Shown: in pieces, positions 9,750 to 19,101 of the stretch | Numbering within the stretch: the first letter of the stretch is position 1 | How the letters are laid out: the number at the start of each line of letters is the position of its first letter | Origin: Elmis aenea | Taxonomy: Eukaryota; Arthropoda; Insecta; Coleoptera; Elmidae | DNA: 64,000 nucleotides | Assembly (NCBI GenBank): GCA_947652605.1 | Contig: OX393582.1 | Location: forward strand, 14,036,544-14,100,543 | Direction of reading: 5' to 3' | Notes under the pieces: model-generated | The model's input: only the letters and a program-made list of their open reading frames with translations | Databases searched by the model: none | Told to the model about the DNA's origin: nothing | Made by a program: the position numbers and the translations under genes

Positions 9750-11188
9750 TTTTGCCTGTTACTTTGTTGCGAATTTTGAGGTCGGTATCGACTGTCAGAG
9801 GTAATGAATTCGCGGCCGTCACGGTACTCTCGTTCGTTATTGTTTTGTCTTTGGTCTCGGTCGTTATTGTTTCCTCTTCGTCTGTATGCGTTATCGCGCG
9901 GTGCTGTGCACGCGCGAGACAGATGGCCCTGGCGGCCACAGTTAAAACAGCGGGCTCTATTAAACGCTGAACGCGTTTGCTGAAAACGCGCGGCCATTTG
10001 TCGACTATTTTGATTGCGATTTTGTGGACGACCGTTGTTTTGTTGCCGCTGATCCCGAATTTGTTTTTCTCCCCCGCTGCTAAAAGGCTGTTCCCGCACG
10101 TCAGATATTTGTAAAGCAAGCAAATTCGGAGCATCTAACGTGAATTGAGCAAGGGACGCACGAGTACGTGCTTCTGAAATTCTTAGGACCAATTCTCTGA
10201 GTGACGTGTCCGTTGCGACGGATGGAGCTAGCAGAGAGTATTGGTACAGAAACGTCGGATGTAAATTTGACTCAAAAAAGTCTCTGAATTGTGAGAAAGA
10301 AATTTTTGGTTCGACTTGATCGCAAAGCGATAACAAGTCGTAGTAATATGTTTTTATATCCTCTAATGGTCCTTGCCGACGGGAACGTATTCTAAAAGTT
10401 AAATCACGGTTTGCGCCTTCAGTAGCAAATTGTGTCTTGAAGGCGATTTTTAAATCATCCCATGTCTTTGCGGCGTTTGATGGAATGGCAACATATTCCT
10501 GGAACCAAGTTTGGGCCGGTCCAGCCAAAAATGTACCAAAATACGCGATTTTATGTTGGTTATTCCAACAGTTGTTAAGCGCGCAGTGCTCGTATGTGCG
10601 CAGGAATTGTTGCGCGTTACCATCGAGAGGATTAAAAATTTCGGGTTTTTGGAATTTAGGGACCGCCGGTGCACGGTTTGCTTCGAGTGCGTCACTTATT
10701 GTTACATTCTGCATTTTTGCGGGTGGTGTAATGTTTATTGTTACTTGAGGTTCGATTGTCAAACTGTTATTAGCTGGCTGTTGCTGACGCGGTGGTATAT
10801 CACTATCTCTAAAAAAGACGGTTGGCGTGACTGGGGTGTTTTCAAGGCTCGTTAAATCGAGACTTGAAATAGGGTCTAACAGGACTTGTAACGGTGGGGC
10901 TTGTTCCGTGACTTGTATCGGTGGGGAGCGTTCCGTTTTACGGGAACTTGAGAAGATATCCGGCGTGTCCGTAGAGGTGTCGCCGACTAAGCAACTAACG
11001 ACGGTTTTGTCTAAGTTAGGTATTATTTCGGAGCTTTGGTGCTCGGGATCGAAGGATTCGGTAAAGGTATTAAAGGTTGCCTCTGGTACTACAAGTATGG
11101 GATTTGTTCGGGTTGTTGGTTCGGGTTTTTGCCGGGTGTTATATTGATGATGGGTCATCGGGTATGGGGAGAATTGGACGATTGTCAT
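9725..11188 (-). CDS. gag: Gag polyprotein
   Basis: It has 487 residues starting at an ATG at 11188 (a second ATG follows 10 codons later). The N-terminal third is Pro/Thr/Ser-rich and probably disordered. The middle (about residues 180-345) is a Ty3/gypsy capsid-like domain with the WF-x-E and F-x-x-x-F-x-x-E-G patterns. A basic Gln/Asn/Arg-rich tail carries one zinc knuckle of the CX2CX4HX4C type (CFNCGRQGHLSRAC). Its start overlaps the end of the small ORF at 11139-11462 by about 50 bases, so translation may begin by leaky scanning or reinitiation. It ends in a TAG at 9725, 16 bases beyond the -1 slip site. Confidence 0.92.
   Translation of the reverse strand: MTIVQFSPYPMTHHQYNTRQKPEPTTRTNPILVVPEATFNTFTESFDPEHQSSEIIPNLDKTVVSCLVGDTSTDTPDIFSSSRKTERSPPIQVTEQAPPLQVLLDPISSLDLTSLENTPVTPTVFFRDSDIPPRQQQPANNSLTIEPQVTINITPPAKMQNVTISDALEANRAPAVPKFQKPEIFNPLDGNAQQFLRTYEHCALNNCWNNQHKIAYFGTFLAGPAQTWFQEYVAIPSNAAKTWDDLKIAFKTQFATEGANRDLTFRIRSRRQGPLEDIKTYYYDLLSLCDQVEPKISFSQFRDFFESNLHPTFLYQYSLLAPSVATDTSLRELVLRISEARTRASLAQFTLDAPNLLALQISDVREQPFSSGGEKQIRDQRQQNNGRPQNRNQNSRQMAARFQQTRSAFNRARCFNCGRQGHLSRACTAPRDNAYRRRGNNNDRDQRQNNNEREYRDGREFITSDSRYRPQNSQQSNRQNLNSNPRR
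9743..9749 (-). promoter_or_regulatory. Candidate -1 ribosomal frameshift site (gag to pol)
   Basis: On the minus strand the heptamer T TTA AAC lies in the gag frame, directly overlapped by A AAT TTA. Both fit the X XXY YYZ rule. The site lies within the short gag/pol overlap (9725-9757), and the shift direction matches the phase of pol. I did not work out a downstream stem or pseudoknot. Confidence 0.7.
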
Positions 11189-11462
11189 GCACTAATTTAG
11201 AGCAGTCGTATCTGTAAATACAGTACCTATTGCAATACTTTGACGACTCATCGTCTTCAAAAATAACATGCCCCCAAAACAACTTACAGTGCCGATATGG
11301 GCGGGTAGTGGATCTTAAGCATTTCGTTAGGTGTTTCAAATATTTAACACAAGGATCACCATTAGCTATTACCACGTATGAGTAGCACGTACGACAGGGA
11401 AAAGAACGGAGCTTAAAATCAGTGCTCACGGGGGTATATGTTCGTTTACCAGTACCGACCAT
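11139..11462 (-). CDS. Small cysteine-rich leader ORF b (107 aa)
   Basis: It begins at an ATG at 11462 and ends at a TAA at 11139, overlapping the gag start in another frame. It has eight cysteines, including a CxxC near residue 24. Its middle aligns with the upstream ORF at 11494-11709: HL-x-KCLR, then RPYRHC, then W-x-H-x-IF-x-DD, then C-x3-C, with 21 of 38 positions identical by my count. Codons in the shared part differ mainly at third positions, which suggests selection on the protein. I see no signal peptide and no known domain. Function unknown; an accessory protein of the retroelement is the natural reading. Confidence 0.6.
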   Translation of the reverse strand: MVGTGKRTYTPVSTDFKLRSFPCRTCYSYVVIANGDPCVKYLKHLTKCLRSTTRPYRHCKLFWGHVIFEDDESSKYCNRYCIYRYDCSKLVHDNRPILPIPDDPSSI

Positions 11463-11493
11463 TATTTTCGGCTGGAAACGACGGCTGGCGAAA

Positions 11494-11709
11494 TTAAGCG
11501 GACCACTTAGTCTTGATTTCGTTGCAGAAATCGGTGCAGGTGTCCGATTTGGGGTCGTCTGGGAAAATTATATGTGTCCACGTCCAACGGCAATGGCGGT
11601 ATGGACGGTGGCACTGGCGCAAACACTTTACTAAGTGGTTCGAATATCGATGCGAGAGGACACGGTGGCTCGGATTTACCTTACAGATGACAAAGGTATT
11701 CGTATCCAT
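11494..11709 (-). CDS. Small cysteine-rich leader ORF a (71 aa)
   Basis: It starts at the first ATG after the primer-binding site (11709) and ends at a TAA at 11494. It holds six cysteines and is basic. It is a diverged relative of the next ORF (11139-11462), sharing the KCLR, RPYRHC, IF-x-DD and C-x3-C elements in the same order and near-equal spacing. A donor-like AAG|GTAAAT occurs at its tenth codon, so it may double as the 5' exon of a spliced message. No known family recognised. Confidence 0.58.
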   Translation of the reverse strand: MDTNTFVICKVNPSHRVLSHRYSNHLVKCLRQCHRPYRHCRWTWTHIIFPDDPKSDTCTDFCNEIKTKWSA

Positions 11710-11740
11710 GGGAAAAATTATGAAGAATTTTTCCCTATGA

Positions 11741-11758
11741 AGCCGAGAGCCTCCACCA
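11741..11758 (-). promoter_or_regulatory. Candidate tRNA primer-binding site
   Basis: Three bases inside the 5' LTR the minus strand reads TGGTGGAGGCTCTCGGCT, which could pair with a tRNA 3' end. An alternative phase starts at the second TGG (11755), which would match a tRNA ending GAGAGCCUCCA. I cannot say which tRNA is used. Confidence 0.45.
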
Positions 11759-11761
11759 CTT

Positions 11762-12321
11762 TGTCACATAAGGGATGTATGTGGCATGGGGTGCGTAGCC
11801 AAAATAAGCACAACAGTTAAAATATAACAAGTTTATTTAATAATTAAAATAACTTACATGTAGAATAACATGGTTATTCTTTCTTGGAGAAGGCACAAGA
11901 ACACACTTTGAATCGACATTAGATTCTAGCCTTCTGTGTTTTCTTGGGCTTCTTTTATACCAAGATTCAAGGCTTAATTTTACAATAACATGTTTTTTGC
12001 AAATACATATTTGACCAAAATCCGGATGTGGTTATAGAACCCAATATGAATAAATCAATCTCAAATAACAAGTTAGTTGACAACCTTGATATTTTCGATG
12101 AAATAACAAGTTGTTTGTTGACCTTGACATTTGCAAAAATAACGCATTTTGCAAAACACGACGCGGGTGCAGATTACATCATCTATGTGGTTCTATAACC
12201 GTACAACCTGATAAGAAATTACTTATCTAAACCTCTTATTTAATACCACAACCAATATGCTAAAACTAATAAAGTTGGTAGATTATTCTGCGGTGACAGG
12301 TTGGGATTCATAAGCGCGACA
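11762..12321 (-). repeat. 5' LTR
   Basis: It is 560 bp, TGTC...GACA, apparently identical to 806-1365. It is followed on the plus strand by the ATAA duplication. It should hold the promoter of the retroelement; a TTAAATAA sequence on the minus strand near 12240 is a possible TATA-like element. Confidence 0.93.
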
Positions 12322-12325
12322 ATAA

Positions 12326-13030
12326 TTATTATTCGTTCTAACATTTAAGCAATGTAATCAGAGTGCTTTACTAACACATGCAGTCATTGCCCTGCATAAT
12401 CCACTGCTGCCAAATTTATAAATAAACAAAAAAAAAACAAAGTTCGAGGAATACAGGGTACGTCAACCACTTGGCAGTGACTCGTTAGTTATTTGACTTC
12501 TTGCCATAATCTGATTGATTATCTAATGATGTATCTAATTAATGAATTTTTCTTCTGGAAGTTATTTTTAAAAAAACATCGTACGAATTGACGTACCCGA
12601 CTGACCTTAACCGCAGTTACGTTAAAACTATTTACCTACATCCGTAATTTGGTAACTAAAATTGCCAGTAATTGTCTAAAATTAATTTCTATTTTTTTTT
12701 ATATTCACGTCCTTACATAGCCAAAAATGGGATACATGACTAAATTACACAAAAAACAATTACACACCAAAACTTACACCAGGAATAAATAAAACAACAA
12801 AAATTACACAGGGAAAAAATTACATACGGAATAAATTTAACAAAGAAAAAATAACACACATTCAAATTTTCACACTGAAGTAATTACACATTTTAACACA
12901 AGCTATGCAGTAATTAGGCAAAAGCAGAAAGAAGTTTCTCAAAAACTAACACCTAACTGAAATAGGAGAAGTAGCTTATAATTGTTTCTAATAGTAATAT
13001 GGGGCGATCATTCTTCCCCGATTTTCGGGC
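12326..13030. other. Intergenic, no gene seen
   Basis: AT-rich DNA to the right of the retroelement. 12690-12960 is dense in the words ACACA and AAAATTACAC. I see no coding sequence or bounded element. Confidence 0.5.
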
Positions 13031-13699
13031 ACAGTTCCCGAAACAAGACACAAGTCCCGGATTATTCAACATAGTCGGAATCAGCAGTAATGTAGTATAT
13101 TGCTGTTTATCTTATGTTCAAAAATTTTTGATGTTTATATCTCATCAACAAATTTAAAAACCTTGGTAACTTGTACCACATGAGTTTTAAAAGGTTTTAC
13201 ACCTTGTTTTTTTTTGTTTTCACAGCCTACTATGATCTTCTTTAAACAAAAATAAAAATCCTTCGTAAATTGCGTATTATTAAAAATAAATACATCAGCC
13301 CTTATAGGTAACTATATTTGAAATGAGAAAAAAATAAGGAATTTAAATTGGTCATAGCCAACTATCACTCCCATTTAAAAAAAGGTAAATTTGTGTCATA
13401 ACTTTTTAAAGGCGAACGAAAAAAACATTTTTTTTAGTATAATCAAATTAAACATAAAAATATCTCAAAATAATCTTCATAAATATTTTCGATATTTACA
13501 ACAATAACGAAGATGACACATTATCAATGTTACAAAAAACACTTTTTATGCAATAACTCGAAAACCGGAAATGATAGAATATTTTTGAAAACGGCTCTGA
13601 GTTTGTCTCAAAAAACTGCTCATTTTTGGCAATTTACCCGTTTCTCTATTTTAAGTATTAACCGAGATACCCATGTAATCCCATCGAATTTGGACCACC
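13031..13699 (-). repeat. CAGGGTGG-ended repeat, truncated copy
   Basis: The right end reads GGACCACCCTG followed by TA. The body is related, in inverted orientation, to 33285-34620: shared segments are the CGAATTTGGACCACC terminus, the AACTCGAAAACCGGAAATGAT stretch and the GAGTTTTAAAAGGTTTTACACC stretch. The left end is not clear. In the other copy a Penelope fragment interrupts the same family. Confidence 0.55.
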
Positions 13700-14631
13700 C
13701 TGTATAGTGAGTGCGCGCGCGAAGTAGGTACGAAATTTTTTGCACGTTTTAGTTAATAACCTTCGCATATGATTTTTTCCGAGGTTCGAAGCGTGCACAT
13801 ATTGAAATTCGATCCTTTATACGGACCCGTCAAAGAAATTCGCGATTTTTATACGCTTCTGAGTAAATTTAATCGCTTTTTGAAAAAAAACTTTCGACGT
13901 TCGTTAGTATGCAGTCAAGTTTTGACAGCGCATGCGCGCGACTACGCTTTTTTCTTGTTTGTGGTCTGAATTCAACTCCAAAGTGGGATTGTTTGGTATG
14001 TACTTTTTGGGAAGAGTGAGACGATTCCGAATCGGTACGATACATGTGCGAAGAGGTTAAATCGCAGAAGGTTCGAGCGCTCAAATTGTCAAATTTTGAT
14101 AGTGTTCTCGCGCCCGACGACGCGATTTAAATATTGCAGGTAAAATTTTCGCACGTTTTCCTCTATAACTTTTCCGTACGACCTTCCCGGATTTGGGAGC
14201 GCGCGCAATCAAAAGTTCGATTTAAAAATCAATTTCATCATTTAGTTTTAATACGCCACTGTAACATTCTGCAAAAAGTATTTCACTTATTTAAAAATAT
14301 TATCTCACTTTTGACGTTAAACCTTAATATAGGTGACCGTTCCGCGCCTTTGGCGATGAACTTTTGGCAGATGGTTTATTCTAAAATAAATTTGGGAGAC
14401 TGCACGGCACCTTGCCTCCTTGCCTTAATTATAAATTGTTTTATCCTGAGTAAATGTTTTATGATGAATAGATATTTTTAATATTCTTGCATTAATACAA
14501 ATAATATTATTAAGAATATTTTATTAATCTCACTGACGTTCCACTAAATTAGTGGCTCTTAAACGTTTCTCTTCGCGACCAACTTTTAAATCAACAAAAT
14601 TTTGCGAGCCACAACATTTTATTACTTATTA
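13700..14631. other. Intergenic with repeat remnants
   Basis: GCGCGC-rich patches lie at 13710-14210, with no convincing ORF. Around 14550-14615 the phrase GTGGCTCTTAAACG followed by CGCGACCAA resembles a decayed hAT end. Confidence 0.4.
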
Positions 14632-15700
14632 ATAAATATATAGGAAAGAAGGGAATAGAAATAGAAACAATAGACATAATAAAAGCAATGTACGAAAAAA
14701 CAGTTAATATTGTAAGAACGCAAAATGAAGAATCGGAAGAGTTTGAAACAAAAGACGGCTTAAAACAAGGATGCGTGATCAGTCCATTATTATTCTCAAT
14801 AGTTATAGGTGGGGTAATTAAAGAAGTAAAACAAAAAATGAGACCGTTTCACCTAGGCAACTGGAAAATGGAAAAAATTAACATAACGGAGCTAATGTTC
14901 GCAGACGGCATGGTCTTAGTCGCGGAAACAGAAAAAACCTGCAACATAATTTAGAAACTCTAAACCTGGAATTGAAAAAAATTAATATGAAAATAAATAT
15001 CGAAAAAACTAAAACTATGATCGTTACAACAGAAAACAAAGGGCATAGCATCACTTTAAATGGGCTTAGGTTGGAACAGGTAGAAAGCTTTAAATATTTA
15101 GGAGTGATCATAGAGAAACATGGAGAAATGGACAAGGAAATAAGCGAAATGACAAGAAATGTGGGAAGAATATTTAACAGTTTAAGAACAACATTTTTTG
15201 GAAATAGAGAAGTCCCAAAAACAACAAAAGTAGAAGTGGTCAAAAAGGTAGTAACTCCTGCACTTTTATACGGAAGTGAAACGTGGGCACTCACAAATAA
15301 AAATAGTAGCCGAGTGAATGCAGCAGAAATGAGATTTCTAAGAAAAATCCAAGGAAAAACAAAAAAAGATAGAATCAGAAACGAAACATATAAAGAACAA
15401 TTAAAGATAAAATCAGTTGAAACAAAAATACAGGAAAGGCAGCTAGGATGGTTGAGTCACATCTATAGGACGAAAGAAGAAAGGTTAACCATAAAAGCCT
15501 ATGAAGCAAGATCACAGGAAAAAAACAAAAGAGGTAGACCGAGAAACACTTGGCACGACGAAGTAAAAAAAGCAGCAGCGGATAGAAACATCAAATGGAA
15601 AGACATAAAAAGGCTAGCACAAGACAGAAAAACATGGAAAAAAGTCAGCACAACACAACTCAACAGTCCTACACCTAACAGTAGAAGGACACATGAGTAA
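14632..15700 (+). pseudogene. LINE reverse transcriptase, 3' fragment
   Basis: Non-LTR reverse transcriptase homology starts near 14632 and runs through LKQGCVISPLLF and FADG (FADD expected, so a catalytic aspartate is lost). The frame breaks near 14940 and continues in another frame to 15700 with FKYLGVII, LLYGSETWAL, AAEMRFLRKI, RIRNE, RLGWLSHI-type and RGRPRNTW segments. This tail is usual for endonuclease/reverse transcriptase proteins of RTE- or jockey-like elements. The 5' part is absent. Dead copy. Confidence 0.75.
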
Positions 15701-15720
15701 ATAAAATAAAAATTAATAAA

Positions 15721-16440
15721 GTGAAATCAATATCTTTAACAGAACTGGCCTTTGCAGATGATGGCATATTAGCTTATACCGTAAAGGACTTGCAACATAA
15801 TCTAGAGTTATGGGCAGAAACTTTAAGAAGATACAATATGAGCATCAGTAAAAAAAAGACAATCATTATGGTTATAACGAAGAATGATCTAACGATTTTT
15901 ATTATGCTAGACCAAAAAAAGATAGAGCAGGTATCAAATTTTAAATATTTAGGAACGATAATTGTAGAGAAAGGTAAATTGGAAGAAGAGCTGAATAACA
16001 CCAACGAAATTTTACCACCCCACCGATAAATACTTGGTAAGTAAGAAGGAGATATCAAAAGAAACTAAGACGCGTGTATTTAATACACGTACCAATTTTT
16101 ACTTACAGTTTAATAATTTGGTCACTAACAGGAAGGCAAAAACAAAGAATACAGGTGCCAAGATATTTTAAAAAGAATAAAAGGATGAACACTGAGTTAA
16201 AAGATTAGCAACGATAAAATCAAAAAAAGCCTAGACGTGAAAGACATCATAAAGAAAACGATGAAGACAAACCAATTAAGATGGCTAGGACATCAACTAC
16301 GCATGTCAGGAAGCAAGTACGCTAAATTGGGATGGAAAACGATGTTTGAGAGAAAAAGAAGCAGAGGAAGACTAAGAACAAAATGGAAAACTACGTGAGA
16401 AACAGATTAGAATTGGAAGATAAAGAGGAATTAGCTAGAG
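15721..16440 (+). pseudogene. Second, more decayed LINE fragment
   Basis: About 100 codons are open from 15721 and include LTELAFADDGILAYT and FKYLGTIIVEKG, homologous to the preceding fragment but distinct from it. After 16029 the homology continues in broken frames (a QLRWLGH-like segment near 16275 and a RGRLRTKW-like segment near 16365). It is thus a second insertion or a diverged tandem piece. Confidence 0.6.
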
Positions 16441-16894
16441 AGATGTGCTACAGATACCCAATGATAATCAAAGATGGAGAAACATAATCAAGAACTAGGA
16501 AAACATACCTTAACTCGAGAAGGTACAAAGAAAACCGAATAAGAAGAAAATGAACAATCCATATCGTTTTATATTTCATAATTATGAGAAAACAAACACA
16601 TATTAAAACAAAAATTGTATACTTTTGTAATGAAGTCAAGTTCAATGTTTGTGGCCACTTAAAATTGGAATTGCCACAGTTGGAATATATGCACTAGATT
16701 ACATATTAAATTTCAGAACAAATATTCGTTCTGTGGCTATCGCTTTACATTTATGTACCTTGACTGACCCATGCACTGTGCACGGCTGTTATCGAATACG
16801 GTAAGTTTTTTATACCTTCTAAATACACGGTTTGTTGTATTTTTACATACGAGTAATGAAATGTTTATCTTTATTTTAGATTCGTTGATACATA
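16441..16894. other. Intergenic, no gene seen
   Basis: AT-rich, no coding signal. It ends at the TA before the next CAGGGTG element. Confidence 0.4.
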
Positions 16895-17267
16895 CAGGGT
16901 GTAGACTTGGATAACGCAACATAGCAATTTCAATAGTAAAATTTTAAAAGTCGTATATTATCTTCCCTAATTATTTTACAAAAAATGTGAAAATAGGTTT
17001 TTTGAGAAAAAATTCTGTATCTATAAATGTAATCAATATTAATTTTTCGTATTCCAATAACTGAAAATTGAGAAAATTACAAAACGCGTTTTGACAAAAA
17101 TCTGTAGTGCCCTTGGAATTGTGCTATGACAACTGCGCATCCTAATAACGCTTATACTGTCACTTTGACATGAAGTTTATTCTTGTCATTTTTATTATTT
17201 CTTGAAATAAAAACAACTAATAATTGTATAAAACAAATGTTTAATAAAATATAAAGTATCTTTTCCG

Positions 17268-17536
17268 ACGACCACTATGTAAAGCGAGTAATTTCGCACG
17301 GCTTGCTGCTACTGAAAATGACAAATTGCGCATGACACCGGAAATTGTGTGCAAAGTTCACTTTGCGTGTGTAAAGTGACGATTTCCGCTACATTACACA
17401 CGCTAAACGCGCTGTCAAGTTAACGTGAAGCAAATCTAACCTCACAAGTGTCAAGTGTCACCAACGTCAAAAAAATGTTATTTTCACAACTTTTTTGCAG
17501 AATTAATGATTATGTCTAAGTGGTCGTCGGAAAAGC
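17268..17536. mobile_element. Short inverted-repeat element (MITE)
   Basis: The ends CTTTTCCGACGACCAC and GTGGTCGTCGGAAAAG are perfect inverted copies. No coding. It is nested in the fold-back element. The duplication at the target is unclear. Confidence 0.65.
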
Positions 17537-17550
17537 ATAGTGTACAACAC

Positions 17551-17661
17551 GTGCTGAATTGAATATTTCACACTCGTATGACTGAGCCACTCGCCTGACG
17601 GCTCGTGGCTCAACTGTCATACTCGTGTGAAATATTCAACTTTCAGCACTAGTTGTACAAT
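17551..17661. repeat. Hairpin repeat
   Basis: Two arms, TGTACAAC...GCTGAA and TTCAGCAC...TTGTACA, enclose a near-perfect stem with a loop around 17594. About 110 bp in all, directly after the preceding MITE. Confidence 0.6.
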
Positions 17662-17820
17662 ATACTATTTAATTAAGAATGAATTTCGCGTCAAAGTGAC
17701 AGTATAAGTGACATCAGGATGGGCAGTTGTCACAGCATAATTCCAAGGCACTACAGATTTTTGTCAAAACGGGTTTTGTAATTTGCTCAATTTTCAGTTA
17801 TTTGAAAACTAAAAATTAAC

Positions 17821-19101
17821 AATAGGCCGAAAAATGGTTGCGAAAGTTATTAACGTAAAAAACGCGTCTAGTACGACGAATCAGGGAGTACCCCGCCTGC
17901 GAATTGCTTCGCGGAGAGAACACCAATCGTTGATTCGTTGAAATTAACGCAAATTTGGAAACATTGAATGACCAAGGGAATTCCCTACCTACGAATTACT
18001 TCTCGGAGAGAACATCAATCGCTAGGTCCCAAAGAATTGCTTCAAAAAAGTGAACCCCGATTAACGTGAAACTGCTTTTTATACGCTTTTATTGGATACC
18101 TGGCGATCAAATCCACCTATTTTTTTGAGATGAACAAATTGTGTAAGAGATGTTAAGAATTAGGGTGGATATATATGTTCGTTAATTCGTTATTCAGATT
18201 TATGTATAATGTTGGGGTGATTCCTGAATTTATAACTAATTTTAATAACATTTTATGGTTAACAATATTGGTATGAATGTTCAATATTTAATAAATAACA
18301 TAATATGTATAATAGTTCGCAACATAATAACTAGATAAAAAGAGGATCCCCGAGGAATTTCGACCTGGGTCAAGTGTTTCCAGATGTTAGGGTTCAGCTA
18401 TGTATACTCGTTTTCTTAGAATTCAACAAAGACAATTTGTGACCCAACAAATCAGTTACCATTTATTCCTTTATTTGGTCTAGGAATCGGAACTAGCATT
18501 TAACTCGATAATTATTATAAACCCTTGCATTGATAACGATTTGAAAAAGGTTTTTTCTACTCAAACATTTTGAGAAAATGTAAATAATAAAACCTACACG
18601 CGTTTTTTACAACACATGTGGCTTTCTTTTAAATTAACACGTTATTATGGTTTTCTACAAACAGAAAAATAACTTTATGATACCTTATGATGTTACACAA
18701 TTAAAAGTTTGCTATTTAATTATTAAATATTGTTCTATATGCGACTATCAGTACTTATACACCAAACTGATCACCCGGTACACGCGAACACGTACGTGTA
18801 TCTATGGAGTGCCATAAACCGCCTGTTTTTCAAATTTTTTCGGTTTTATATTGATTCGTTGAAACAGTTGCTTAGCAGGTTGAGTAAATTTTGAGCCACT
18901 CTGTGTATAGTCGCCTATAAGTAACTCTACGTGGCACTGATTACGTTGACAAACATAATTAATATATCAAATGTAAATTTCAAGCATTACTATCCAACAA
19001 CAAATTTTAAATATTTATCAATAGCTTGGAAGATAAGACCAACCACATTATATTAAAAATATGCTCGTAGCATCAGAGCGCTTTAGGCACAACAGTTAAA
19101 C
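17821..19101. other. Upstream region of fucosyltransferase gene 1
   Basis: AT-rich. A doubled phrase (GAATTGCTTCGCGGAGAGAACACCAATCG, then a diverged second copy) lies at 17905-18020. No gene. A promoter for gene 1 is expected in the last 200 bases; CCTATAAG at 18915 is the only TATA-like word I noticed. It does not resemble the shared promoter of genes 4-6. Confidence 0.4.

Larger units (their letters stand above)
806..12321 (-). mobile_element. Complete errantivirus-like LTR retroelement with two env genes
   Basis: The element is 11,516 bp and reads on the minus strand. It is bounded by 560-bp LTRs that start TGTC and end GACA, and flanked by a 4-bp ATAA duplication at 802-805 and 12322-12325. 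In transcription order it carries a candidate primer-binding site, two small cysteine-rich ORFs, gag, pol (protease, reverse transcriptase, RNase H, then integrase after a frame break), an F-like envelope and a second envelope-like gene. Pol motifs and the F-type envelope place it among Ty3/gypsy errantiviruses (Metaviridae). The LTRs look identical by eye, so insertion was recent. The duplicated env and the leader ORFs are not part of the usual gag-pol-env plan. Confidence 0.93.
16895..17820. mobile_element. TA-flanked CAGGGTGTAG fold-back element, right end missing
   Basis: The left end CAGGGTGTAGACTTGG is preceded by TA. The first 200 bp match the arm of the complete copy at 59781-61292. 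The right arm is recognisable (AATTCCAAGGCACTACAG...ATTTTCAGTTATTTG, 17740-17805) but stops before the terminus. It is interrupted by a smaller inverted-repeat element (17268-17536). Confidence 0.65.

Noticed and set aside
9745..10134. 129-codon frame on the minus strand overlapping the gag C-terminus
   Set aside because: It lies in a third frame across the zinc-knuckle region, has no recognisable motif and is explained as a shadow of the GC-richer, Arg/Gln-rich gag codons.
10437..11147. Plus-strand frames of 100-115 codons
   Set aside because: Antisense to gag, with no motif; gag coding is far better supported.
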